DNA of 6,854 nt from Pseudomonadota bacterium (GCA_021785335.1 JAJYFW010000095.1:1-6854); one strand, 5' to 3'. Shown: positions 1-6,397, counted from the stretch's first letter. The notes: a model not told the origin generated them from the letters alone. Numbers and translations: made by a program.

Positions 1-896
1 AGGCCGTAGGAGAGCGCGCAGTCGAACTGCAGCCAGTCGCGGTCCGGGCGCATGGCCCCGTAGCGCAGGAGGTTGCGGGCGTCCTGATGGCTGAAGAGGT
101 TCTCGCCGGTGGCCATGGGGCCCGGGTAGAATTCGGCGAGCGTGGCCTGGAGCGCATAGTCCAGCGGGTCGCCGGCCTCCTCGTACCAGAACAGCGGGTA
201 GGCGCGGAGCATTTCGGCATAGGCGATGGCGGTCTCGAGGTCGAAGCGACCGTTGGCGTCGACGGCGAGTTGGGCGGCGGTGCCGATTTCCTCCAGCGCC
301 GCCTCGATGCGGGCCTGGTCCTCGGCGAGGGACGCGCCGCCGATCTTCATCTTCACGACCGTGTAGCCGCGGTCGACATAGGAACGCATCTCGGCGCGGA
401 GCTGCGCCGTGCCCTTCCCGGGGTAGTAATAGCCGCCCGCGGCGTAGACGAAGACGTGGGGATTCGGCTGCCGGCCGGCGCGGTCGGCAAGCAAGCGAAA
501 CAAGGGCTTGCCGGCGATCTTTGCCGCGATGTCCCAGATTGCCATGTCGAGCGTGCCGACCGCGACGGAGCGCTCGCCGTGGCCGCCAGGCTTCTCGTTG
601 GCCATCATCGCGGCCCAGACGCGGTCCGGGTCGAGGTTCGTGCCCTCGGCGTCGAGGAGGCTCGCGGGGTCGGCCTCGCGGATGCGGGGCGCGAAGCGCT
701 CGCGGATCAGCCCGCCCTGGCCGTAGCGGCCGTTGGAGTTGAAGCCGTAGCCGATGACACGCCTGCCGTCGCGCACCGCATCGGTGACGACGGCGACCAG
801 GCTCGTCGTCATCTTGCTGAAGTCGATATAGGCGTTGCGGATGGGCGAGGCGATCGGGCGCGTGACTTCCACGATGTCGACGATACGCACGGACAT
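1..896 (-). CDS. tarD: D(-)-tartrate dehydratase, enolase superfamily (C-terminus cut by window edge)
   Basis: This encodes a cytoplasmic enzyme of the mandelate racemase branch of the enolase superfamily. It closely resembles the characterised Bradyrhizobium D-tartrate dehydratase, which converts D-tartrate to oxaloacetate and water using Mg2+. About 298 residues are visible; the family is near 390, so the C-terminal part, including the expected catalytic His near 322, lies outside the window. Visible landmarks are the N-terminal capping domain with the loop SPIRNAYIDFSKMTTS (17-32), the KxK catalytic motif VVKMKIGG (Lys182 and Lys184), and metal ligands Asp213 (AVDANGRF), Glu239 (WYEE) and Glu265 (ATGENLFS). 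These positions agree with the known enzyme as I recall it. The ATG at 896 is preceded by a weak AGG at 905-907, eight bases upstream. It is divergent from the Zur-like gene and has no visible partner for tartrate uptake. L-tartrate or other sugar-acid substrates are less likely given how closely the active-site region matches. Confidence 0.92.
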   Translation of the reverse strand, partial: MSVRIVDIVEVTRPIASPIRNAYIDFSKMTTSLVAVVTDAVRDGRRVIGYGFNSNGRYGQGGLIRERFAPRIREADPASLLDAEGTNLDPDRVWAAMMANEKPGGHGERSVAVGTLDMAIWDIAAKIAGKPLFRLLADRAGRQPNPHVFVYAAGGYYYPGKGTAQLRAEMRSYVDRGYTVVKMKIGGASLAEDQARIEAALEEIGTAAQLAVDANGRFDLETAIAYAEMLRAYPLFWYEEAGDPLDYALQATLAEFYPGPMATGENLFSHQDARNLLRYGAMRPDRDWLQFDCALSYG

Positions 897-948
897 GGCG
901 TGAACCTGCGGTGGCGGATGGACGTCGTTTGGCTTAGCGTCCGGCGCC

Positions 949-1437
949 GTGACCGCCAAGCGCGCAACCGACGAATCAGCTTCTTCGACGCTTTCGCTCG
1001 AACGTCGACTCAATGCCGCAGCGGAGGCATGCGCGCGAGACGGCGAGACGCTGACGCCGCTGCGCCGCGCGGTGTTGGCGCTCGTGTTGCGAGCCGAGCG
1101 ACCCCTGACCGCGTATCAATTGTTGGAGAGGTTGCAGACCGCGCGACGGGCGGCGCCGCCCACCATCTACCGGGCGCTCGACTTCCTGCTGGGGCGGCGG
1201 CTGGTGCACCGGATCGAGCGGCTGGGTGCGTTCGTTGCCTGCGCCGAGCCTGATCACGAGCACACGCTTGTGCAGTTTCTGATTTGCCGTCAGTGCCGGG
1301 CTGTGACGGAACTCGATGACCACCATGTAGCCGAGGCCGTCGCGATCGCGGCGGAAGGCGCACGGTTCCGGCTGGAGCACGCGGTGATCGAGATCGACGG
1401 GTTGTGCGCCGCGTGCGCCGGAGGCGGTTCCGTGTAG
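949..1437 (+). CDS. zur: Zur-type zinc uptake regulator (Fur family)
   Basis: A 162-residue Fur-family metalloregulator, predicted to repress zinc-uptake genes when zinc is bound. The N-terminal half is a winged helix with the recognition region LTPLRRAVLALVL (35-47) and PPTIYRALDFLL (70-81). The C-terminal half is the dimerisation and metal domain. Two CxxC pairs, Cys113/Cys116 and Cys153/Cys156 (GLCAAC), match the structural zinc site of E. coli Zur. His87 (LVHRIE), Cys98, His103 or His105, and Glu121 line up with the regulatory zinc site. The ALDFLL and GLCAAC signatures favour Zur over Fur, Mur or Irr. An in-frame stop at 901-903 and the absence of an upstream ATG make the GTG at 949 the likely start, although no good ribosome binding site precedes it. 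The neighbours are unexpected: no znuABC genes are visible, and the divergent gene is a tartrate dehydratase. The visible residues support zinc sensing, but the targets are inferred from the family. Confidence 0.82.
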   Translation: MTAKRATDESASSTLSLERRLNAAAEACARDGETLTPLRRAVLALVLRAERPLTAYQLLERLQTARRAAPPTIYRALDFLLGRRLVHRIERLGAFVACAEPDHEHTLVQFLICRQCRAVTELDDHHVAEAVAIAAEGARFRLEHAVIEIDGLCAACAGGGSV

Positions 1438-1454
1438 TGAGCCGAGGTAACGTC

Positions 1455-1510
1455 TTTTTTCGTAGATTGTTCAAGTAAAAGTTTACGCTAGTTTTGCTTG
1501 CGTAATTCGG
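1455..1510. promoter_or_regulatory. AT-rich intergenic island with nested dyads, upstream of flp
   Basis: Between zur and the pilin gene lies the only distinctly AT-rich stretch of the window, beginning with six T at 1455-1460. It contains an imperfect inverted repeat, CAAGTAAAA (1472-1480) and TTTTGCTTG (1492-1500), pairing at 8 of 9 positions, or 9 of 9 if a G-U pair is allowed. Nested inside is a second dyad, GTAAA and TTTAC, centred on 1480-1481. The base composition and symmetry suggest a promoter with an operator for the downstream pilin gene. No convincing -35/-10 pair was found: TTGTTC (1467) with TAGTTT (1489) is the best and is poor. It does not look like a standard terminator, because the dyad is not followed by a T tract. 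Confidence 0.35.
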
Positions 1511-1596
1511 TGACGGTCCCGTAATAAGTGGGGCGGCAAGGGAGGAGGGTGTTCCCCTGGTCGCGCAGTTGGACTGCTTCTGCCGGGAATCATGAA

Positions 1597-1602
1597 AGGG
1601 GA
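1597..1602 (+). promoter_or_regulatory. Ribosome binding site that selects the flp start
   Basis: The purine run AGGGGA ends seven bases before the ATG at 1610. It supports that start over the in-frame ATG at 1592, which would add six residues (MKGERP) and would place this purine run inside the coding sequence. Confidence 0.55.
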
Positions 1603-1609
1603 ACGCCCG

Positions 1610-1801
1610 ATGGTCTGCTACCTGTCCGATTTCCTGAGGCGCCTGGTCGCGGATCGCCGCGCCATCAGCGCCGTCGAATATGCCATCCTCGCACTTGGCA
1701 TTGTGCCGCTGGTCGCGTTCGGCGCCGCGCTTCTCGGCGGCGGCGTCCAGGCGCTGTTTGACACCGTGAGCCACGCCGTCGCCGCCGCCGGCCATCCCTG
1801 A
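1610..1801 (+). CDS. Flp-type (type IVb) prepilin
   Basis: A 63-residue protein with the layout of a Flp/Fap pilin subunit, the major component of Tad-type adhesive pili. An 18-residue charged leader (FLRRLVADRRA) is followed by the mature N-terminus ISAVEYAILALGIVPLVAFGA. The conserved Glu5-Tyr6 pair and one hydrophobic helix of about 20 residues follow, then a short tail with FDTVSHAV. Prepilin peptidase would cut before Ile19 and leave a mature pilin of about 45 residues, normal for Flp. The residue before the cut is Ala18, where most Flp proteins have Gly. An alternative in-frame ATG at 1592 would give 69 residues. No tad/cpa assembly genes, prepilin peptidase or secretin is in the window, so this may be an isolated pilin copy served by a Tad locus elsewhere. 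It converges on the kinase gene, with 21 bases between the stops. Confidence 0.8.
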   Translation: MVCYLSDFLRRLVADRRAISAVEYAILALGIVPLVAFGAALLGGGVQALFDTVSHAVAAAGHP

Positions 1802-1822
1802 CGATGCCGGCGGAAGCCGTGT

Positions 1823-3472
1823 TCACAGCATGTCTGCGAGCCGCGCGGCGAGTTCGCGCGGCGTATAGGGCTTCGGCATGAAGACGATGCCAGGCCCCTC
1901 CAGTTCCGCCCGGCTCGCCGCGTCGGCGTAGCCGCTGGCGACGATGGCCGGCAGGTCCGGCCGGCCGAGGCGCTTGCGCGCCGCGGCGATCAGCGAGATC
2001 CCATCCATTCCCGGCATCGCGAGGTCGGTTACCAGAACGTCCGGCCGCGGCGGGTCCGCGTCGTCCAGCGCCGCGAGCGCTTCCTCGGCGTCGGCGGCAG
2101 CGATGACGCTCCAGCCCTCGGCTGCGAGGACACGCTCGGCGAGGCGGCGGACCGGGGCCTCGTCCTCCACCAACACGACGGTGCGGCCGGCTGGGGCGGG
2201 TTCGGGCGCAATTTCGGACGCGGGCGTGGCGGATGTCGCCGGCGGGGCGGGGCGCGGCAGGGCGGGGCGCGGCGGGGGATCGCGCGGGAGCCTGGGGATC
2301 GCGATCTCGGCGGCGCCGTCCCAGCGCGGCAGCCAGACCCGCATCACCGTCCCCTGTCCCGGCGTGCTGGCGACGGTGAGGTAGCCGTCCGACTGGCGGA
2401 CAATGCCGTGGACGGTGGAGAGGCCCAGGCCGGAACCGCCCTTTTCGCGCCGCGTGGTGAAGAAGGGCTCGAAGATGCGGGCCAGCACCTCCGGGGTCAT
2501 GCCGGCGCCGGTGTCGGCGACCTCGATGGTGACCCAGCGGCCGGGCGGGACGGTCTCGGCGCCGCCGCCGACCGCCGCACCCTCCGGCACCAGGGGGCGG
2601 TGGAGGGTGGCATGGGAACTGGCGAGCCGGAGCACGCCGCCGCCCTGCCGGCCATTTTCGGCCATCGCGTCGCGGGCGTTCACGGCGAGGTTGATGAGGA
2701 CCTGGTCGAGTTGCACGGGGTCGACGCGGACCATGGGCCCCTTCTCTTCCGGGTCGTTTTCCTCGAGCGCGAGTTCCAGGCGGATGCTGGCGCCGAGGAG
2801 GCGGGAAAGCAGGCCGCGCAGCGCGGTGAGTGTCTCGTTCACGGCGACCGGGCGGGGGGCGAGCACCTGCTGGCGGCCGAAGGCAAGGAGCTGGCGCACC
2901 AGCGCGCCGCCGCGCTCGGCGCTGGCGCGGATCTGGGCGGCGTCCTCCAGCGTCGCGGGGTCGGGGTCGCGGTGGGCGATCGCCTCGGCGCTGCCGAGGA
3001 CCGCGGTGAGGAGGTTGTTGAAGTCGTGGGCGATGCCGGCGGCGAGCTGGCCGAGGGCAAGCTGCTTCTGGCTCTGGGCGAGCTGGGCCTCCAGCGCGCG
3101 GAGGGGCGTGAGGTCGGCGGCACGCAGCAGGACGGCGGCGAGCTTGCCGTCCCGCTCGGTGGCGGGGACCAGGGTGAGCGCGACCTCGGCGCCGGTTGCG
3201 GTGCGGGCGGCGAGCGCACGCACCTGGCCGCGCGCGCGCAGGCCGCGCAGTTCGCGCTCCACCGCCGCGCGGTCGGGCTCGGCGAAGAGGATGAGCGGGT
3301 CGAGGCCGACACGCTCCGGGGCGATGCCGGCCAGTGCCGCCATCGCGGCGTTGCAGCGGCGGATGCGCGACTTGGGGTCGAGCACCAGCATGCCGGTGGC
3401 GGGGTCGGCGAAGAGGAGGTCGATCGCCGGGTCCGCGGCGACCAGGCGGGCGAGCACGCCGCGGCCCCACAT
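1823..3472 (-). CDS. cckA: CckA-like hybrid sensor histidine kinase, without membrane segments
   Basis: A 549-residue hybrid kinase. A single PAS-like sensor domain (about 16-122) is followed by a short coiled segment (124-141). The phospho-acceptor helix carries His149 in GIAHDFNNLL, the CckA-type H-box. The ATPase domain (about 245-383) has the N box NLAVNARDAM (261-270), G1 box DTGAGM (320-325), FEPFFTT (335-341) and G2 box GGSGLGLS (345-352). A Pro/Ala-rich linker (about 384-430) leads to a complete receiver domain with acidic pocket Glu436/Asp437, phospho-acceptor Asp483 (VTDLAMPGMDG), Ser513 and Lys534. In Caulobacter, CckA feeds phosphate through ChpT to CtrA and CpdR, and cckA follows flhB as it does here. 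Unlike Caulobacter CckA (about 690 residues, two membrane helices and tandem PAS domains), this protein has no hydrophobic N-terminal segment and only one clear PAS. The ATG at 3472 has GGAG eight bases upstream and is preferred over the TTG at 3475. The kinase call is certain; orthology to CckA is inferred from motifs and position. Confidence 0.85.
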   Translation of the reverse strand: MWGRGVLARLVAADPAIDLLFADPATGMLVLDPKSRIRRCNAAMAALAGIAPERVGLDPLILFAEPDRAAVERELRGLRARGQVRALAARTATGAEVALTLVPATERDGKLAAVLLRAADLTPLRALEAQLAQSQKQLALGQLAAGIAHDFNNLLTAVLGSAEAIAHRDPDPATLEDAAQIRASAERGGALVRQLLAFGRQQVLAPRPVAVNETLTALRGLLSRLLGASIRLELALEENDPEEKGPMVRVDPVQLDQVLINLAVNARDAMAENGRQGGGVLRLASSHATLHRPLVPEGAAVGGGAETVPPGRWVTIEVADTGAGMTPEVLARIFEPFFTTRREKGGSGLGLSTVHGIVRQSDGYLTVASTPGQGTVMRVWLPRWDGAAEIAIPRLPRDPPPRPALPRPAPPATSATPASEIAPEPAPAGRTVVLVEDEAPVRRLAERVLAAEGWSVIAAADAEEALAALDDADPPRPDVLVTDLAMPGMDGISLIAAARKRLGRPDLPAIVASGYADAASRAELEGPGIVFMPKPYTPRELAARLADML

Positions 3473-3513
3473 CAACCGGGCTCCATCGGCGTGATCTCGT
3501 TCGCGGGGCGCAT
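3472..3513 (-). other. Possible 13-codon mini-cistron between flhB and cckA
   Basis: An ATG two bases after the flhB stop opens a 13-residue frame, MRPANEITPMEPG, whose TGA overlaps the cckA ATG by one base (TGATG). No Shine-Dalgarno sequence precedes it, so it would be translated only by ribosomes restarting after flhB. It might carry ribosomes to the cckA start, since the TGATG arrangement is typical of translational coupling. Chance is also possible for such a short frame. Confidence 0.25.
3481..3484 (-). promoter_or_regulatory. Ribosome binding site of cckA
   Basis: On the minus strand this reads GGAG, eight bases before the ATG at 3472. It is one of the better ribosome binding sites in the operon and decides the start over the adjacent TTG at 3475. 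Confidence 0.6.
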
Positions 3514-3515
3514 GG

Positions 3516-4571
3516 CTAGACGCTGCGCCGATGCGGGCCGAGCCGCCAGACCCCGGCGATCAGTTCGGCAACGGCACGATAGAGGGCGGACGGGATTTCC
3601 TGTTCGAGTTCCACGGCGTGCAGCGCGCGGGCGAGCGGCGGGTTGGGGACGATGGGCACGCCCGTTTCGCGCGCGATCTCGCGGATGCGCGCGGCGATGT
3701 GGTCCATGCCCTTCGCCACCACGCGCGGCGCGCCGGGCCTGCCGCGCTCGTAGGCCAGTGCGACTGCGTAATGGGTGGGGTTGGTGACCACGACGGCGGC
3801 TTTCGGCACCGCGGCCATCATGCGCCGGCGGCCGCGCGCCATCTGCAGGCGGCGGCGACGGGCCCTGGTGGCGGGATCGCCTTCGGCCTCGCGGTGCTCG
3901 TCGCGCAGTTCCTGCTTCGTCATGCGCAGGCGGGAAAGCCAGGCGCGGCGGACGCGCAGGTGGTCGAGCAGCGCCAGCACGCCCTGGGCAAGTGCGGCGG
4001 CGCCGAGGAGGCGCAGCAGCATGGCGGCCGATGTCGCAGCGAAGCCGAACGTGGTCGCGTGGAACATGGCGCCGAGGAGGGCGGTGGAGGGTGCGAGCAC
4101 GTGCAAGGCGACCGCGGTCAGCACCGCGAGCTTGACGAGGGAGCGGCCGGCCTCGCCGAGGGTCGCGAGGCCGCCGAGGCGCGCGAGGCCTCGGCGGGGT
4201 GAGAGACGGGAGACGTCCGGCAACAGGGCGCTCAGCCGAGGTCGCAGCCCGGTTTGCAGGCCGACCGCGGCGACGGCGGCGAGGGCGACGGCGGCGCCGA
4301 GCGGGAGCGTGATGGCGGCCACGACCCAGAGCGCGCGGCGCAGCGCCTGCGTGGGCGTCAGTGTGTCGAGATGGGCGAGAATCCAGGCGAGGTTGTGCGC
4401 GGTATGTCCCATGGCGGTGGCACCCGCGAACGCGGCGAGGGCGGCCGCCATGCCGAGCACCGCGAAGGGCTGGACCTCGGGCGAGAGAGGGACGTCGCCG
4501 GATTCCGCAGCCTTGGCGAGGCGGCGCGGAGTGGGCTGTTCCGTGCGGTCGCCGGCTTCCTCCGCGGCCAT
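3516..4571 (-). CDS. flhB: Flagellar type III export switch protein FlhB
   Basis: A 351-residue inner-membrane subunit of the flagellar export apparatus. It switches export from rod/hook-type to filament-type substrates after cleaving itself. The N-terminus carries the conserved stretch DRTEQPTPRRLAKAAESGDV (8-27). Four hydrophobic segments follow, at about 36-66, 81-106, 144-170 and 176-202. A basic linker (about 205-255) leads into the cytoplasmic domain with the autocleavage motif NPTH at 264-267 (cut between Asn264 and Pro265) in the context VVVTNPTHYAVAL. AKGMDHIAARIREIARETGVPIVPNPPLARAL (286-317) is the usual post-cleavage fold. The length is ordinary for the family, with a short C-terminal tail. 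The ATG lies three bases after the fliR stop with no clear ribosome binding site, which suggests coupled translation. NPTH and position between fliR and cckA favour the flagellar protein over a virulence-type secretion homologue. Confidence 0.97.
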   Translation of the reverse strand: MAAEEAGDRTEQPTPRRLAKAAESGDVPLSPEVQPFAVLGMAAALAAFAGATAMGHTAHNLAWILAHLDTLTPTQALRRALWVVAAITLPLGAAVALAAVAAVGLQTGLRPRLSALLPDVSRLSPRRGLARLGGLATLGEAGRSLVKLAVLTAVALHVLAPSTALLGAMFHATTFGFAATSAAMLLRLLGAAALAQGVLALLDHLRVRRAWLSRLRMTKQELRDEHREAEGDPATRARRRRLQMARGRRRMMAAVPKAAVVVTNPTHYAVALAYERGRPGAPRVVAKGMDHIAARIREIARETGVPIVPNPPLARALHAVELEQEIPSALYRAVAELIAGVWRLGPHRRSV

Positions 4572-4574
4572 GGG

Positions 4575-5357
4575 CTAGTGGCCGGCGAGGAGCGCGAACG
4601 CGTGCGCCATCGCGCGCGTCCAGGCGCCGAGCAGCATCGGAGCGAGGCCCGCGAGGAGCAGCAGGCCGGCGAGGGCCTGGCCAGGCAGGGCCGCGAAGTA
4701 GATCTGCAGCCGGGGTACGAGGCGGGCGGCGAGGCCGAGCACCGCGGACCACACGAGGCCCGCGAAGAGAAACGGGGCGGCGAGGCGCAGCGTGAGCGTG
4801 AAGGCGTCCGCGACCGCGGGCAGCACGGTGCCGAGCGAGGCCGCGGGCAGGACGTGGCCGATCGGTACGAGGTTGTAACTGCCGCGCAGGGCCTCGAGCA
4901 GCGGCACGTGCAGGTTGGCGGCAAGTACCAGCGCCGGCACCGCGCGTTGCAGGCCGGCGGCGAGGGCGGAGGCGCCGGGGCCGAGTTCGCTGTCCGGCTG
5001 CAGCACGTTGGCGAGGCCGAGCGCGCCCGCGGCGAGGCTGCCGGCGGCCGGAAGCGCGAGCGCCAGCGTCCGGGCGAGGAAGCCGAGCCAGAGGCCGGTC
5101 GCGGTTTCCGCGGCCAGCAGGCGGGCGAGTTCCAGCGGGGCGGCGGGTAGTTTCGGCATGGGGCCGAGAACCGGGGCGAGCACCAACGCGAGGGCAAGGG
5201 CGATCGCGAGGCGCACCATGGCCGGGAGTTGCTGCTCGCCGAAGCCGGGCAGCAGCATGACGGTGCCGGCGACGCGGGCGAAGACCAGGAGCAGCGCGAA
5301 CACGCCCCCTGGCAGATGCGCAAGGAAGGCGGCGAGTGCGGGGTCCGCGGGGTTCAA
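4575..5357 (-). CDS. fliR: Flagellar export gate protein FliR
   Basis: A 260-residue, strongly hydrophobic inner-membrane protein that builds the FliPQR export channel with FliP and FliQ. Hydrophobic segments lie at about 14-37, 44-66, 85-118, 130-156, 176-212 and 222-245. Family landmarks are the conserved Pro-Gly region PGFG (37-40), SYNLVPIG (160-167) and the C-terminal stretch PRLQIYFAALPGQALAGLLLL (215-235 region). The chosen start is TTG at 5357, whose bases overlap the fliQ stop in a TTGA arrangement of four bases. The first in-frame ATG codes residue 34, inside the first membrane segment, and would truncate the protein. Overlap with fliQ and the three-base gap to flhB indicate tightly coupled expression. 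fliP is not in the window. Confidence 0.95.
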   Translation of the reverse strand: MNPADPALAAFLAHLPGGVFALLLVFARVAGTVMLLPGFGEQQLPAMVRLAIALALALVLAPVLGPMPKLPAAPLELARLLAAETATGLWLGFLARTLALALPAAGSLAAGALGLANVLQPDSELGPGASALAAGLQRAVPALVLAANLHVPLLEALRGSYNLVPIGHVLPAASLGTVLPAVADAFTLTLRLAAPFLFAGLVWSAVLGLAARLVPRLQIYFAALPGQALAGLLLLAGLAPMLLGAWTRAMAHAFALLAGH

Positions 5358-5626
5358 CCGTTGCCGACCATCACTACCGCGTCGAAGATGTCGCGCGCGT
5401 AGTGGCTGAGGGAGGCGGCGGCGAAGGAGCCCATCAGCGCGAGCACGCCGCCGATCGCCAGCACCTTCGGCAGGTAGGCGAGCGTGGGTTCCTGGACCTG
5501 GATCACCGCCTGGATCAGCGACATCACGACGCCGACGGCCAGCGCCGCGAGCAGCGGCGGGCCGCCGAGTTCGGCGACCAGCAGCAGCGTCTGGCGCAGC
5601 GGCGCGGCGACCAGCCCGATGTTCAT
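5354..5626 (-). CDS. fliQ: Flagellar export gate protein FliQ
   Basis: A 90-residue protein with two membrane segments (about 13-38 and 52-74), the normal size and topology of FliQ. FliQ packs around FliP and FliR in the export channel. The most diagnostic stretch runs from VGVVMSLIQAVIQVQEPTL (31-49) into YLPKVLA (51-57), matching the family pattern of two glutamines four residues apart (Gln39, Gln43) followed by a Pro-Lys pair (Pro53, Lys54). The ATG start is 20 bases from the fliE stop and has only weak purine content upstream. The stop codon overlaps the fliR start. The adjacent flagellar rod genes argue against a virulence SctS homologue. Confidence 0.96.
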   Translation of the reverse strand: MNIGLVAAPLRQTLLLVAELGGPPLLAALAVGVVMSLIQAVIQVQEPTLAYLPKVLAIGGVLALMGSFAAASLSHYARDIFDAVVMVGNG

Positions 5627-5646
5627 GCCGCGCGCGCCCGTCCGCT

Positions 5647-5973
5647 TCAGATCGTCATCTGCATGATCGTCTGCCAGGCCTGCACCATGCGGTCGCGCAG
5701 GGCGGCGGCGGTCTGCAGCGTGGCGTCGGCACGCTCGACGGAGGTGACGACGTCGGTGACCGAGACGTTCCGGCCCTCCAGCGCCGCGGTGGCCAGGCGC
5801 TCGGCGTTGGCGGAGGTGGCGATGGCGCCGTCGACCGCCTTGGACAGCACGGCGCCGAAATCCGGCCCCGTGTGGCCGCCGTTCATGGTGCGCGCGTAGG
5901 CGCCCGCGGCCTCGCCCGGGGTGACGCGCAGCACCGGCATGCCCGCCACGGTTCCGTTCACCGGCGTTGCCAT
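5647..5973 (-). CDS. fliE: Flagellar basal-body rod/MS-ring adaptor FliE
   Basis: A 108-residue protein of the usual FliE length. FliE joins the MS ring and export gate to the proximal rod and is one of the first proteins exported. The N-terminal third is weakly conserved. From Phe39 onward it follows the family: DFGAVLSKAVDGAI, then VSVTDVVTSVERADATLQTA (71-90), and the C-terminal helix ALRDRMVQAWQTIMQMTI (91-108) with the typical I-M-x-M-x-I ending. The ATG has GGGG about six to seven bases upstream and follows flgC by 13 bases. Placement directly after flgBC and before fliQ is common in alphaproteobacteria. Confidence 0.95.
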   Translation of the reverse strand: MATPVNGTVAGMPVLRVTPGEAAGAYARTMNGGHTGPDFGAVLSKAVDGAIATSANAERLATAALEGRNVSVTDVVTSVERADATLQTAAALRDRMVQAWQTIMQMTI

Positions 5974-5986
5974 CGTTTGCCCCGCG

Positions 5987-6397
5987 CTATTGCTTCAGGA
6001 GATCGATGGTGCGCGTGAGCATGCCGCGCGCGGCCTGCATCACCGCGAGATTGGCGGAATAGACCTGTTCCGCGTCGCGCATGTCCATCGTCTCGATGAT
6101 GGGATCGACGTTCGGCAGCTTGACGTAGCCCTGCTTGTCGGCGGCTGGGTTGCCGGGCTCGTAACGGGTCCGGAACGGGGATCTGTCCACCCCCTCCCCT
6201 ACGATCGCCACCAGGTTGGTGTTGGTGCGACGGTCGATGTGCTCGCCGAAGGTGACGGTGCGGCGGCGATAGGGGTTGCCGCCTGGGGTGGTGGCGGTGG
6301 TGTCGGCGTTGGCGAGGTTCTGCGCGACGACGCGCAGCCGGCCGGACTGGGCCTGCATGCCCGCGGCCGAGATTTCCAGTGCCTTGGCGAGATCCAT
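5987..6397 (-). CDS. flgC: Flagellar proximal rod protein FlgC
   Basis: A 136-residue proximal rod protein, exported without a cleaved signal peptide. The N-terminal rod motif is ISAAGMQAQSGRLRVVAQNL with ANADTT (9-34). The middle carries PYRRRTVTF (42-50) and the family signature YEPGNPAADKQGYVKLPNVD (79-98). The C-terminal helix ANLAVMQAARGMLTRTIDLLK (115-135) pairs with the N-terminal helix in the rod. The ATG has GGAG (6408-6411) ten bases upstream and follows the flgB stop by 20 bases. Length and motifs are complete and normal. Confidence 0.97.
   Translation of the reverse strand: MDLAKALEISAAGMQAQSGRLRVVAQNLANADTTATTPGGNPYRRRTVTFGEHIDRRTNTNLVAIVGEGVDRSPFRTRYEPGNPAADKQGYVKLPNVDPIIETMDMRDAEQVYSANLAVMQAARGMLTRTIDLLKQ

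Noticed and set aside
87..1253. A 388-codon plus-strand open frame antisense to tarD and running into zur
   Set aside because: It overlaps two clear genes, in one case antisense and in the other in a different frame, and shows no family motif.
1425..1460. Possible rho-independent terminator after zur: a 5-base stem (CGGTT with AGCCG) and six T at 1455-1460
   Set aside because: The stem is short, contains a G-U pair, overlaps the zur stop, and is ten bases from the T run, so it does not fit a normal terminator.
1565..1577. GCAGT-TGG-ACTGC hairpin in the flp leader
   Set aside because: A five-base stem with a three-base loop, not next to the ribosome binding site or a T run; no regulatory role can be supported.
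1808..1819. CGGC-GGAA-GCCG hairpin between the convergent flp and cckA stops
   Set aside because: Only four base pairs with no T tract on either strand; at this GC content such hairpins are common, so a bidirectional terminator is not supported.
1665..3470. A 601-codon open frame on the minus strand overlapping nearly all of the kinase gene
   Set aside because: Its translation is almost only Arg, Pro, Ala and Gly with no recognisable domain, whereas the overlapping frame has every histidine-kinase and receiver motif. Long shadow frames are expected at this GC content.
2408..3787. A 459-codon plus-strand open frame antisense to cckA and flhB
   Set aside because: Low-complexity Gly/Ala/Glu/Arg composition, spans two well-supported genes on the other strand, and has no plausible start context.
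4254..5150. A 298-codon plus-strand frame antisense to fliR and flhB, rich in Glu, Arg and Gly
   Set aside because: It is the complement of hydrophobic membrane-protein codons, which produces charged low-complexity shadow peptides.
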